NCBI GenBank assembly: GCA_965644295.1
Contig: CBFFRP010000046.1
Coordinates: 1-64,000 of the forward strand
Length of the DNA: 64,000 nucleotides
Direction: 5' to 3'
Source of the DNA: Paraphysomonas bandaiensis
Taxonomy: Eukaryota > Chrysophyceae
A program made the position numbers and the translations under genes. Under the pieces are notes generated by a model that ran no database searches, was not told where the DNA came from, and saw only the letters and a program-made list of their open reading frames with translations. Positions 1-12,855 of this stretch are shown piece after piece; positions within the stretch are counted from its first letter, which is position 1, and each line of letters opens with the position of its first letter.

Positions 1-128
1 AGATGCATTGCTGTACATATATATACCAATGCAACACATACCTCCCAACATACACACCAACCCTCCCCCCCATACAAATACCGTTACAGTTGATAATAAT
101 CTAACGCATGTCTCTATATATAATCCAG

Positions 129-2248
129 GCACGATGCATATACGTTTACGTATGCATACATCTCTACCAGTTGCATATATAATTGGATTCGATAAAACAC
201 AACATGGCAATAAAGGAGAAGTCGAACAAGATGGTCGCATTCATCGCAAAGATGCTCTCATAGCCATTAATTATATCCCTTTATATAACATGACATTTGA
301 TGAGATGTTAGCTGTCATACGATCCCAACCAGAGGCTTCAAGAGATCATCCACGTATACTCACCTTCACTACCATTAATTATTTTGCATCATTCTCATTA
401 TTAGAGAATGATCCTGTAAAGAACCTTCTAGAAACTTTACATCATGACTTACAAAGTATACGTATGCCTTATACTGTGAGACTACAGGTCATTAAGAGGT
501 GTATAGATGATAAGAGTGTGATAGATGAGAGTCTTCTACGCAGTCTTGCTGCTATGGGGTTTCCTGATGGATGTGGTGGATTGAGAAGCACAGCGTGGAA
601 GGTTCTATTGGGATATCTGCCGTATGATAGTGCTGCATGGGAGGATCATTTGCATACACAGAGACAGCTATACACTACACTCTTATCTGAGGTATCTGTG
701 CGTCCCTCTCACGATACAGATGACACTACTGGTTCAATCAATAAAGTAACGGATCATCCTCTTCATGATGATGAAGACAGAAGTCTTTGGGCGAAGTAGG
801 CTATACACATATCTGCTGTATTGCAACTAACTAGTACACCGCACTGTTGCTGTGCTGCTCAATAGGTTCTGGAGTGATGCCCTGCTGTTAGACAGTATTC
901 AGAAAGATGTAATTCGCACCTATCCTGACTTGAAGTTTTTTTTGGATAGCGAGGGACGTCATCAGGAAGCCATGCAAAACATTCTTTTCCTGTATGCGAA
1001 ACTAAATCCTGGTATAAAATACGTGCAGGTAGCGTACCATAGCTGTGTTGTTGTCATGCTCCATGATCTCTCCACATAGGGCATGAATGAGCTTGTTGGA
1101 ACCCTTTACTACGTATTTGCAAGTAAGACTGGTGAAGTATATTATCATGTGCTAATGGTTCTGATTTACTGGAATCCAGATGACCAGAACGATGACAGCT
1201 GGGTGTCCAGCGTAGAGGCAGATACCTTCTTTTGCTTCTCGCTGCTGATGTCGGAAATTAGGGTCCGTGATTATTATACATTTGACATGTACACGTAATA
1301 GTTACACAGGATATGTATATACACAATATGGACAACACAAGCACTGGAATAAGTGGTAGAATTCAGAGGTTCATTGATATCCTTCGCACATACGATCCTG
1401 TCGTGTGCGATCTTCTCATTGATCAAGTAATTCCTCTCATCAACACCTTATGGAGTTGTTAGTATTAACATTGTATGATGTAGGGTATCGATCCGTCATT
1501 TTACTCGTTGCGGTGGATAACCACACTACTCTCGCGGGAGTTTGATTTATTGGATACTATCCGCCTATGGGATAGCTTGTTGGGTGACCGGAATCGAGAG
1601 GAGTTCTTAGCCTACATATGCTGCGCTATGGTTCTTGAACAGCGTGAGTCACTGATGACTGGAGACTTTGGAGAAAATTTGAGCCTGGTTAGTTTCGAAT
1701 GCTTTTTTCTTTGTGTGTGTGAAATGCCTCTGTAGCTGCAGTCTTACCCCCCTATAGACGTCACCTACCTCTTGCAAAAGTCGGCTTCTTTGAGGGAACA
1801 TCACAAGAGCGGGTTTGCAGTAGAACAGGAAGAATCGCATCTCAATAATGCTTCACCGGTTCCTGTCAGTTCATCTCAGTTGATAAGTGAGGTATGGCGA
1901 GCCTCCTCCACCCTCTCTCGCATGGTTGTCACTGCTAGCAACGAAGTTCGCAGCACTCTGTTCCGTTCCACGGACGGATTTGGGAATGTGCGATCCTTTA
2001 CTTCATTTGACGATGACGAGACTTACGACAGGAGTGCTTTTGAGGGAGGGCACCTCAACACTGCGGTTCTGAATGAGAAACTAATATCACTTTGGCAGCA
2101 GCGAGATATTAAAGACCAAAGAGATGTTAAGGATCAATGCGAGTCCACCATAATTTGTTTAGAAGCGTATGATGGCATTAAATCTTCCGGAGGAGAGAAT
2201 AGTACGTGTAGTGATGATGAGTATAATGTATATGGAACTAGCTATTAG
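129..2248 (+). CDS. PDZ-TBC domain RabGAP, TBC1D13-like (5' end not resolved)
   Basis: Predicted GTPase-activating protein for a Rab, acting in membrane traffic. Exons by splice phase: 129-795, 866-1028, 1080-1122, 1180-1294, 1342-1426, 1484-1687, 1736-2248; introns are 47-70 nt, GT-AG. From the first internal ATG (134) this gives 594 aa. The N-terminus holds a PDZ-like stretch (about residues 10-75, including GRIHRKDALIAIN). The TBC domain follows: FPDGCGGLRSTAWKVLLGYLP, then IQKDVIRTYP (IxxDxxR arginine finger), then KYVQGMNELVGTLYYVF (YxQ glutamine finger), then EADTFFCF and DTIRLWDSLLGD. Both catalytic fingers are present, so GAP activity is expected. The order and spacing match animal TBC1D13 closely. 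The tail after about residue 430 is acidic/serine-rich and unassigned. A likely splice acceptor with a CTAAC-like branch site ends at 128, so an upstream exon exists, perhaps the ATG at 3 or outside the window. Confidence 0.85.
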
Positions 2249-2627
2249 TCCTCATCCTTGTGGTTACTTCAGTTGCAGATTACTTGACGTGATTTGCGCA
2301 TGCTGGTTTAACAACACTCTTGTAATAATATCGCCTGATAGTTTCCGAAATTTACTTGAAAGCGGATGGTATCTAAGTTGCTCATATATATTCAGTGAAG
2401 TAGTACTTTCAAATTATTAGAAAACTAAAATGTCAGCTGGTACACTATATTCACAACATACGTTCGCACCACTAAGAATATAGTTGTGAATGTCCAGTGA
2501 TATATATACGTAAGCAAAGCGTAGATTACTTGATACTTTTGATAGCTAGTTTTCCTATTAAATTGAAATCAATGCTCGTGTGCTACATTTACATTAACAT
2601 TATAGTGGCACAAACATCTTAACGACT
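2249..2627. other. Short convergent intergenic region
   Basis: About 380 bp between the 3' ends of the TBC gene and the acyltransferase gene. AT-rich with no coding signal; presumably the two 3' UTRs and polyadenylation signals. No transposon or tandem repeat seen. Confidence 0.5.
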
Positions 2628-4587
2628 CTACACTAATCTTTGCAGAAGCATTGATTTCTCATCTTCACGGTCTTCAATCCCTGAATTTGTAGTACTTGAA
2701 CGCTCAACAAGATGTGGCCTTTCATACTCTAAGTATTCTTGTCGCGAATAGTAGACCATTTGGCTGGGAAATATAGCGTCCAACAGATTGAGAATAAAGT
2801 TGCCTCTGTCAAACGGATTATGAAGAAGCCCCTCATTATTCTTGAAGTATGCATACTTGTGGAAACCGATTTGTTCATTAGTGGTGAGCGCGTTCATGAT
2901 TAGCGACATATGATAGTTGAAGAGGCCGCCTATCGCCAGCATCCACATCGCCGAGTACACCATAAACGCATAGAATTGCCACGAAACGGAAACACGACAG
3001 CTATACCAGTACGCCGTGATTTCCCAAAGAGTACCACATACAACGTGGGCACACAGCAGACCTACGAAGTACTTGTAGTTGTCTCGACCGACAGTGTTGG
3101 CTACAAAGGGACAGAAATGGTCAAAGCGGTGAATGCATTTCCCCAATATTTTGCAATGCTTGGCACGGATGGGTCTACGGACGTGACACGAGTGACAAAC
3201 GGGAGGGTAGTCGGGCTCATTAGGTTCTCCAGTTGAAGCACCAATGACTTCAAGTGCATTCTCATACGTAGCATTTCTGTCCCTTACTTTTCCTGGCTCA
3301 AGGTCCACCACTTCACCAGGGGATGTGAACAGACACATGAGGAAACAGAACCACCAAAAGCCTTGGAAAAGAAAGTTAGCAGCATGCAACATTGTCAGAT
3401 CGCCCATCGCAGAGTCACTGACGAAGTAGGCAGTCAATATGGATGCAGTAAGATTTGAAAAAAACACGACACGCCATGGCCAGTTCATCAGCTCCTTATC
3501 ATTGTACCCACAGAGAAGAGACCCCAATGACCTTTGTTGCTGTTAAACATATCGTTGCAAAAAATAGCTACGCACCTAACGGAACAAAGTTTCTGCGTGC
3601 CCATAGCATACATTTCGTGAAATATTGTACGGGATGAGGCCTTCCTCAAAAACCACTCAACCTTTCTGTGACCTTTCTTAATGGCTAGGTCAATGGCAGT
3701 AGCACCGTTGCGGTCCTTCAGGGTCATGTCGCAGCGGCACGCAGTCACTAAGTACTCCACACAATCCACATTTCCCCGAAGCGATGCCAAATGCAGAGGC
3801 GTCTGTCCATATTTGTCCGCTGCATGCATATCCTGCGGTCTAAGGTACGCAAGTGCACCTAGTAATTCCAGGTTCCCCTTATAAGCTGCCCAGTGAGAAC
3901 AGAGGTCACCGTTGGTGTCAGCCACCTCGACATTGGCTCCACTCTTAATAAGGTATACAACACAGGGAATTTGATTGTGCTGTGCTGCAATAACAAGAGG
4001 CGTACAGCCATTGGCATCAGTGCTGTCTATGTCAACATTGCTATTCACTAGAAATCTAATGGAAGATATCTTTCCTTCGCTTGCTGCCCAGTGGATCGGC
4101 TGCATTCTGGAGTCAGAAGGCGACTTCTCGTTGATTGCAGCCCCATGATGAACAAGTGTTTTCATTAGCTCTGTATCTCCACACCTCGCCGCCCAGTGCA
4201 TTGGTGTGTTCCCTTGAGCATCTACAGTACATTGACTACATAAATATATATACACACATATTTATATACATATACCAACACACATATCTATACACACATA
4301 TCCATATATACACGTGTCTATACACATACATCTATAGGCATACAGTGCAGTGTGTGTATACTACAGAGTGAGTGCCTATAAACCCACCTGTAGAGTTCAG
4401 TATACCATCACCCGCACTGTCCAATAAGATCGTTACATCAGACATCAAACCAAATCGAAGAGCTTTAAATAACTGCTCCGTATATGCCTATAAGCCCATG
4501 TATATATGAGTGTATGTGTTAGATACGTATAGTTATATATGAAACCTTATGATCCATCTCCTTGAGGTCTAACGACTCCACCAGCAT
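2628..4587 (-). CDS. Ankyrin-repeat DHHC-type protein S-acyltransferase (AKR1/ZDHHC17-like) with DHFC motif
   Basis: Predicted Golgi or endomembrane palmitoyltransferase. Exons on the minus strand: 4587-4546, 4487-4388, 4221-3581, 3539-2628; 564 aa. Residues about 45-240 hold ankyrin repeats (DAQGNTPMHWAARCGD, DKYGQTPLHLASLRGNVD). At least four hydrophobic segments flank a cysteine-rich domain at about residues 376-420. The catalytic tetrapeptide reads DHFC instead of DHHC; the nucleophilic Cys is kept. The usual second Cys of HCxxCxxC is Leu (HCKILGKC) and the NCVG Cys is Thr (NTVG). Yeast Akr1 has DHYC, so an aromatic third residue has precedent in this ankyrin clade. A TTxE-like motif (TTNEQ) follows the fourth membrane segment. 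Exon 1 starts at an ATG just after an acceptor-like CTAAC...CAG, so an additional 5' exon cannot be excluded. Divergent from the ISWI gene. Confidence 0.88.
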
Positions 4588-4678
4588 CTGTATATTGGGT
4601 TAGGAGTGAGTTAGATTTGATTCATTAGATTCCCCATATGACGGGATGATATGCTAATATATAGAGAGATGACCATGT

Positions 4679-5440
4679 ATGTATATATATATATATGTAT
4701 GTGTATGTATGTATGTATGTATGTATGTATATATATATATATGTATGTGTATGTATGTATGTATGTATGTATGTATGTATGTATGTATGTATGTATGTAT
4801 GTATGTATGTATGTATGTATGTATGTATGTATGTATGTATGTATGTATGTATGTATGTATGTATGTATGTATGTAGGTATGTATGTATGTATGTATGTAT
4901 GTATGTATGTATGTATGTATGTATGTATGTATGTATGTATGTATGTATGTATGTATGTATGTATGTATGTATGTATGTATGTATGTATGTATGTATGTAT
5001 GTATGTATGTATGTATGTATGTATGTATGTATGTATGTATGTATGTATGTATGTATGTATGTATGTATGTATGTATGTATGTATGTATGTATGTATGTAT
5101 GTATGTATGTATGTATGTATGTATGTATGTATGTATGTATGTATGTATGTATGTATGTATGTATGTATGTATGTATGTATGTATGTATGTATGTATGTAT
5201 GTATGTATGTATGTATGTATGTATGTATGTATGTATGTATGATGTATGTATGTATGTATGTATGTATGTATGTACATGTATGTATGTATGTATGTATGTA
5301 TGTATGTATGTATGTATGTATGTATGTATGTATGTATGTATGTATGTATGTATGTATGTATGTATGTATGTATGTATGTATGTATGTATGTATGTATGTA
5401 TGTATGTATGTATGTACGTATGTAGGTAGGTAGGTAGGTA
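4679..5440. repeat. (TATG)n microsatellite, interrupted, ending in (GTAG)n
   Basis: Tetranucleotide array of roughly 750 bp. Interruptions are visible: TATATATA and GTGTATG near 4680-4750, one GTAGG near 4875, a one-base slip near 5240, a TACATG near 5272, and a terminal GTAGGTAGG block at 5422-5440. Because TATG repeats contain no stop on either strand, every frame is open here, creating long MYVC/HTYI open reading frames that are not genes. Confidence 0.95.
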
Positions 5441-5468
5441 CAGTATGTTCTCTGATATTTGAGTTTTT

Positions 5469-5595
5469 GAACCGTATCTGATATCTGTGGGCGGGAAAAG
5501 TCGACCAGGTGGGAATGTGTCGACCAGGCAAAGAAATCGCTGTATACAGATAAAAATCTGGTGTTTTTCCCACCCACAGATATCCGATACGGTTC
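5469..5595. repeat. Foldback (MITE-like) inverted repeat
   Basis: Two 31-bp arms (5469-5499 and 5565-5595) are inverted copies with two mismatches; the left arm begins GAACCGTATCTGATATC. The roughly 65-bp spacer has a direct repeat GTCGACCAGG twice. No clear target-site duplication is visible. It could be a MITE or a cruciform-forming promoter element between the divergent genes. Confidence 0.75.
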
Positions 5596-5884
5596 TACAT
5601 ACTGTATATGTATGTATACCTATATGTATGTGGACTATCTATATTACCTTCACTTCTATTGCATTGACTTCGTTTTGTATGGAATGTACAGTATTGTGTT
5701 GCATGAATATGCATATTATTATATAGATAGACCCTTCTATTAACCCTCTATAGTGAAGCGTATCTCTTCATATGATAACATTCACTTCTTACTATTGAAT
5801 ACATACAGTAACTCTCATATATACACACATATACACATATATAGACATAATTAACCTCCTCTGCTCATATCAGTGAATCTCAAT

Positions 5885-8800
5885 ATGAACAACGATCAAA
5901 CCCATCCAGAGGGATCATCCTCTGACATAACTAAAGCCCTGTAAGTCCTCTCTGTCTCCCTTCAGCCCCATATATACACACACTCATATTGAACTATCAG
6001 AACGCCGTATCAGTTCTTTCAAAGAATGAAGATGTCTGCTGTTAAAGATGAGCTCGTTCAGGCCGGACAGGACTCTAGTTTGGGTCAAGTCATGCAAGCT
6101 TTATCCGCAAAGGTCTGTATGTAGACATACGTATGCCTGTACATATAGATAGATGTGTGTGTGTATATATATGATTGTATATATGTGTATTTTTGTATAT
6201 ATGAACTCGCGAGTATATACGCAAGGCATGCTCGGGATATATCTTCACATTACCAGAGGTCGATGACTCCAACATCTCTTAGCATCTCATGTGTATATAT
6301 ATTTGAGTCCTTTATTAATACCATTATATAGTGGAAAGCATTGCCTGATAGTGAGCGTGAGGAGTATGAGACCCTTGCTGTCAAGGACAAAGAGAGATAC
6401 ATAAAAGAATGCCGGGTATTGCGTGATACGACCTGTTATAATTGGCGGAAGTTATTATGTATATCAGGTTCGTGATGAGGAGTATTTGAGACTACAGGAG
6501 GAGAGGCGGAAGGCAAACACTGCCACGGAGACAGAATCCAGAATGAGAAACAGTACTGTGCGTTCAGTAAATTTTTTTGGATACGGGTTTTGATATAGTG
6601 TACAGATGGCTCGCTCAGATGCCTGTGCTGTCAAAGCTGATGCTCCGAAACGCAAGAGAGAGATTAGCGAGCATGAGCGTAAGGCTTCCCAGCAGCGAAA
6701 ACAAGCTAAATTAGAGGAGGAGCGAGCCATTGAGGAGCAGCATTCCGAACTTAGACAAAATAAAGCCGACCAAGCTGAAGCTAGGTTATATTTCTCATAT
6801 AACACCTTCAAAATCTAGTAATGCATGTGCAGGCTTAAGTACTTGCTCAGTCAGAGTGACATATTTTCCCATTTCGGATTGAAGGGCACCACGAAGGAAG
6901 AGGACACTCCCAAGGCCGCTTCGGGAAGCAGCCGGCTCAAGTCTGCCGCCATTGCTGAGGACCTTGATGACGATGAACTCGCAATGTTAGAGGAGGAGGA
7001 CGAGAGTTTAGATGATGAAGAGGATGGTGCAGCCCCTCCCGCCAAAGCAGGAATCGCAACTCTCACGAGACAACCGAACTGTATAGTAGGGGGCGAAATG
7101 CGGTAACTGACCTTGTAGTTAGTCTGTATCTATACTGACAAGTTGTTCCAGAGCTTATCAACTGGAGGGTTTGAACTGGATGATACGATTGACTGAAAAT
7201 GGTATTAATGGTATTTTGGCGGACGAGATGGGGCTTGGTAGGTTTTCTGCTTTTGTACTTATCGACCGTTGACATGTGTGTACAGGTAAAACTTTGCAGA
7301 GCATATCTGTGCTGGCTTACCTTCTGGAGTATCGAAATATATCAGGCCCTCACCTTATTATTGTACCAAAAAGTACCCTTTCTAACTGGTGTAACGAGTT
7401 CACTCGCTGGTGTCCGTCGCTTCGCACTGTGCGCTTTCATGGAAACAAGGAGGAGCGTGCAGAGCTAGTTGAGACCTTGTTGCGACCCGCCCGGCGGCCA
7501 GAGGACAGGGACTGGGATGTACTCGTGACCACGTATGAAGTGTCCAATATGGAACGTGGAGCTCTGGCCAAGATCGCATGGAGGTTTCTTATTATTGATG
7601 AGGCCCATAGGTTAAAGAATGAGGCTTCTCAGTTCTCTCAAAATGTCCGACATCTTAATACTGAACACCGTTTGCTGCTGACTGGGACACCTTTGCAGAA
7701 CAACCTGCATGAGCTGTGGGCGTTACTTAACTTTTTACTACCGGATGTGTTCGCATCCTCGGAACAATTTGACGAATGGTTTAATTTGGACGTGGATGAC
7801 ACAGAAGCGAAACAGCGAATGATTGGGCAGCTGCATAAGATCTTGCGACCTTTCATGCTTAGAAGACTTAAGGTAGACGTCGAAAAGAGCCTGCCCCCCA
7901 AGACCGAGACTATTCTCTTCACTGGACTTTCTGTCACTCAGAAAGCAGTATACAGACAGGTGCTCATGCGTGATATAGATCAGATCAACAGCGGATTTGG
8001 TGGAAATTCAAGCGGGTCTCGGACCGCGATACTTAATATTGTAATGCAATTGCGTAAGTGCTGCAACCATCCCTATCTCTTCCCAGGAATAGAAGATAGA
8101 AACGAAAACCCCTTTGGCGAGCATCTTATAACTAATTGTGGCAAGATGGTGCTACTCGACAAGCTTCTGGGGAAGCTCTTCGATCGCAAGCATCGTGTGC
8201 TTATATTTTCTCAAATGACACGTATGCTTGATATTCTAGAAGATTACTGCGCAATGAGAGAGTACAAATACTGCCGCATAGATGGAAATACGTCTTATGA
8301 GGTATAATGTTAAGCTATCTTGTATAGCAATTAGTTACATTTGTATGTAGGACCGAGAGGATAGGATAGAAGACTACAACTCTCCGGGATCGGATAAGTT
8401 TATTTTCCTCCTTTCCACACGCGCAGGTGGACTAGGAATCAATCTACAGACCGCAGACACAGTCATTATATATGATAGTGACTGGAACCCACAGGCGGAT
8501 CTGCAGGCACAAGACAGATGTCATCGAATCGGACAAAAGAAACAGGTGCATGTTTATCGCCTTGTCACGGATGATACTGTCGAAGTGAAAGTGGTGGAGA
8601 GAGCTCAACAGAAGCTCAAGCTCGATGCGATGGTAGTTCAGCAAGGACGCCTTCAAGACAAAGAGAAGAAGATGAGCAAGAACGAGCTGTTGGATACACT
8701 CCGTTTTGGTGCGGATAAGATTTTTCGTACGAAAGACAGCTCCTCCATCACTGACGAGGACATCGATATTCTACTTGAAATGGGTCGCAAACGCACGGAG

Positions 8801-11152
8801 GAGCTAAACGAGAAGCTTCAGGCTGCGGATAAGGGGGATCTGTACGATTTCAGACTTGACGGAAATTCTAATACTCAGGTGTTCGAGGGCAAAGACTATA
8901 GTGACAAGAATGTTCGTGACGCTACAAATGGTTCTTTTGGGTTTATCGATACCGGACCTCGAGAACGCAAACCAATTGTGAACTACAGTGAGCAGGTTGT
9001 CATGAGAGGACGTGTGGTAGATGGAGGAGATAAAAAACAACCCAAAATGCCTCGCCACTTACGCTTGCCTAAGATGGAGGACTGGCAGTTCTTCAATCGC
9101 GAGAGACTGCTAGAGTTGCAAGAGAAAGAGGTCAAGCTCTTCGATGAGTTGGTTGAGAAGGGGGAAGCTCCGGGGTCAGGCGCAATTGGTAAACTAGTTT
9201 TGCTATCTGAAGAGGAGCACGCAGAGAAGACTCGGCTGCTGGCGGAAGCCTTCGGAGACTGGAACAGATACCACTATAGTAACTTCGTAAAGGCCTCAGC
9301 AAAGTACGGACGAAATGAGTATTCTCGTATTAGCGAGGATATCGGACGGTCTGTTGAAGAAGTCACTAGGTAAACCTTTACGGTATATGCCATTATAATT
9401 CATTTCGACTGTATGTATGCTATGTATTGTGACTCAATAACGTTGGCTGTGCAGATACGCAAATGTATTCTGGACTAGGGGACCTGTGGAACTGCCAGTC
9501 ACTGAGTGGGAGAAGGTTATAAAGCAGGTGGAGAAGGTGAGTACCCTTCGCGCTGCATACCATAGCCAGTAATTCATGTCGTGTCGGGGTATAATACAGG
9601 GTGAGAAACGACTGGAGGAGATCGGACGGCTCACGTTAGCTACCGCCCGCCTTGTAAAATCTTTTCGTGATCCATGGGAAGAGCTCACATTCCGATACGT
9701 TGGTGGACAGGGACGACTCTTCAATTCTATTGAGGATAGGTATTTGCTTTGTCTGACCCACCTGCACGGGTACGGGAACTGGGACCGTGTGCGTAACTCA
9801 ATTAGACAGTGCGCGAGGTTTCGCTTCGACTACTACTTCTTGTCATGTACCGCTGAGGCATTGGGAAAGCGATGTGAGTCTCTGATGCGTGTAGCAGAGA
9901 GAGAAATGATCGAAATCGATAAGAAGCAGCAGGCTGCAAACTCAGCACCCGCCTCTCTTCCGTCAGTTCCCACTGCCTCTGTTGTCCCTTCGAATCCGGT
10001 ACCCAACATAATGCTATCCTCTATTCCTGTACCGGGGACTGGCAAGCAGCCTGTGAAGCGGTCTGTTTCATCTGCGGATAGTGCTTCGGTACACGAACGC
10101 ATGGCGGAGCTGATGCGTCAAATATCAGACGAGGCCCGTCGTCTGGCAACCACCCGTGCTGAACTCCAGAAGGCCCGAAAAGCTATTACAGAAGCCCAAG
10201 GTGATAACGTAAAAAAGACACCTCAGACCGAGGCAACCACTGCAGCGGTGGAGACCGCAATGCGCGGCGCACAAAAGATGCCTGTTCCGGATGAACTTCT
10301 TCCTGAACTCTGCAGGTGCATCCATGATAAAGTGTCTTGTTAGCCAGGAGTAATATGTCTTCACCAATAATGCATATGTACATATTCGGGCATGCATACC
10401 TCGATAGTGCTTCCTGTCTCATGATTCTATGTGATGCACACAGACTGTTGGTTCACTCCGGTGCAGATGGTATATGCAAGGTGGTAAGCAGGTTTCAAGA
10501 AGTACACCCGCATATCTCGAAGAGGCAACTTGAGTTAAAAATAGCAGAAATATCCGTTAAGGAAAAGCATGAGTCAGACACATTGAAGGTGGTAGCCACA
10601 TGTCTGCTGACTTGTTGTGATATTTTTGGCACAGGTTTGGCATATCAAACCTGAGTACGAGCACCTGCTAAATGATATCAAGAAGGAGGGTAGCCCCCCA
10701 AAACGAAAACAGTCGTCTTGTGACTCTTCTGGACCCACTCCTTCCAAAACCAGTAAATTGGGAGAAGGCGATTCTGCGAATTTGACCTCTCCTCGGTCAG
10801 GAAAGAAGCGAACAGCATTTTCACTTTTCGTCAAGGACAAGCGTTCCCAAGTTGAAGCCGATCTAGGTCCAGATGTTGATGTGAGTCAGGCTACGTGATT
10901 ATTTCTTTGTAATGCACATGTTCCGTACTGATACAACTCTGTAGACCGCTGTTCTAAAGAAAGAGCTACTGGATATGTGGAAGGCGATAGGTGCCGGTGG
11001 ACGAGCGCCGTACGAACAGAAGGAAGCAGAACTAAATGCGAGGTATGTTGATAAATTACTTGAGTGGGGTTATGATAACTGTACTCTACTACTGCAGGAA
11101 TGGCAAAGCCGGCTCCAGCGAGGGAGGCGTAAAAAAGAAAGCTAAGAAGTAG
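5885..11152 (+). CDS. ISWI-type SNF2 chromatin remodeler with N- and C-terminal HMG boxes
   Basis: ATP-dependent nucleosome-sliding enzyme, nuclear. Fifteen exons: 5885-5940, 6001-6112, 6332-6415, 6468-6557, 6606-6784, 6833-7102, 7152-7237, 7286-8301, 8351-9369, 9455-9536, 9600-10315, 10444-10588, 10635-10880, 10945-11042, 11098-11152; 1417 aa, all phases consistent. Domains: an HMG-like box (about 19-84, [11 protein letters not shown]...[13 protein letters not shown]), charged linker and acidic patch, SNF2 ATPase from about 264 with DEMGLGKT (Walker A), [10 protein letters not shown] (DEAH box, about 397-400), LTGTPLQNN and [13 protein letters not shown]...CHRIGQKKQ, then HAND/SANT ([20 protein letters not shown]) and SLIDE ([19 protein letters not shown]). 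A second HMG box lies at about 1342-1400 ([14 protein letters not shown]...). Intron 2 is unusually long (219 nt) and TATG-rich. The exon 4 donor could also be 6567. Confidence 0.93.
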
Positions 11153-12855
11153 AGACTGTACACCACATATCTTTGCGTTCTAAGTGTAGTGAGTGCATTA
11201 TATGGTACATTTGCTATTTTGTCCCCTGACTTTTATACGAAGTTATTACGCGAGGTATTTTATGAACTAATCATAATATAAAGCATCTCAGATATTTGAA
11301 TTGTGTTTCGCTTATTATTAACAAGTGTACGTATGTTTTTGTGATTATGATTTCCTCTGGGCCAGATATTACAACAGCGTGCCCTACATGTATACCTCTC
11401 TCCTGACCCTTCTTGTCACTTGTCAAAGTTCATGCAACTAGAATAATACTGCATTTGTCGTATCGCTCGGCGTCCTTTGTATATTTTTGTTGAAAGATGT
11501 CTCTTATATTGAGACAATAGTTATCTGTATTCTAGCCGCAGTTGTATTTCAGTAATATACTAGAGTATTTTTGCTTCAATTTATTTTCGAAAAATATGAT
11601 GCTGACTGCCGATACGGTATTTAAATGAAGGATACCTCAGATATCACTTCAGTCCAAGACGTGAAGAATCAGGAAAAGAGAAATACTATCGACGTGTAAT
11701 ATCCGCGAATCTATGAATAGGGCATCCTATAAACTATAAAGAACCCAATCACGTCTTTATACTTTATAGAACGTTCCAATATGAAGGTTTCAATACTACA
11801 CAATTGCAATAGTGTTGTTGGACCAGTAATAAAACTATTGTTCCCTTGATTGGATCGTACAGTGTGGGCAGTCATTATATTACACTTCCTGCGATTTATT
11901 AAAGTATACAGATTCACATACCGTCATTTTCATGTTCCTTCACTCCCACAAAGTCTTATCCAGCACCAACATCGCTTCTAGAAGTCATTAGCTTGGTCGG
12001 TGTCGTATATTCGACTTGAGATTACTCTCATATATCAGTTTGCGAGAGAATGTGTATTGAAGGTGACCGCTACAGGAATAATGATACCTCTCTACTGCAT
12101 ATATACATGCATGCATACAAGAGCAAACATACACTTTCACTTATCTGTTAAGAAGGTAGAAGAGTTTACTTATGAGGGGCAGTGACTGGCTCTTATGGTC
12201 TAGATCTTGTAAGTCATATGAAGCCAGACTTGATTCCATCTTGTCTAATGCATTCTAGAAGTAACAAGATTGGGTGTACTTACAGAGGTTAGAGCATCAT
12301 GCAAGGACTATCAGTACATTAGAAACAGTGCTGCTTTAACTTATTCAGTTCATATCATAAGATTTCATGCATTTCCAGTGTTGCAACAATGGTTTCCTCT
12401 TTTCCGGAAAGATCGTATCTTTAAAAGGCACACTCAAACTGTATTTGTATGTATACTGCTGTATACACATGTCTGAGACCTGATACTGCAGTGTATATAT
12501 GCGTATAAGTACAGCTGTATATGGTACAGTGTACACACAGTATACAGAGTGGTATATTCCTGACACCACATATGACGATGGAGTGCTGTGCTGTGTCAGT
12601 GCAGGTATACAGAGTACTGTGTAGTGTGTAGTGTACCATATATATGAGCGAGGAAGTGAAGTGAGGAAGTGAGGTGTACAGCCACTCTTCTAGTCGCCAT
12701 ATTCTAACCTCTACAATACACGATCCACCCATACACAATCCTCCATACATAAAGTCCAAGTGATTACAAGGGACACATACACACATATGTATCTACGTGA
12801 TTAACAAGATCATCATACTGTCTCACATACTCTCATATAACACACCATAGTAATC
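11153..12855. other. 1.7-kb intergenic region
   Basis: Lies between the 3' end of the ISWI gene and the start of the lipoyl synthase gene, both on plus. The first 1.2 kb is AT-rich and shows no coding potential or recognisable repeat. The last 400 bp are rich in GTATAC/TATGTA-like words and probably include the lipoyl synthase promoter. Confidence 0.4.

Larger units (their letters stand above)
4588..5884. promoter_or_regulatory. Divergent intergenic region of the acyltransferase and ISWI genes
   Basis: Shared 5' region of two divergently transcribed genes. It contains a large (TATG)n array (listed separately), a foldback element at 5469-5595, and AT-rich sequence with several ATATACACACATATA-like stretches just before the ISWI start. 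No TATA box or other named promoter element can be assigned with confidence. Confidence 0.45.

Noticed and set aside
4611-5577. Long MYVC/HTYI repetitive open frames on both strands over the TATG arrays (also 33537-34337 and 36415-36860)
   Set aside because: TATG repeats have no stop codon in any frame, so long ORFs are automatic. No start context, no conserved domain, no splice logic.
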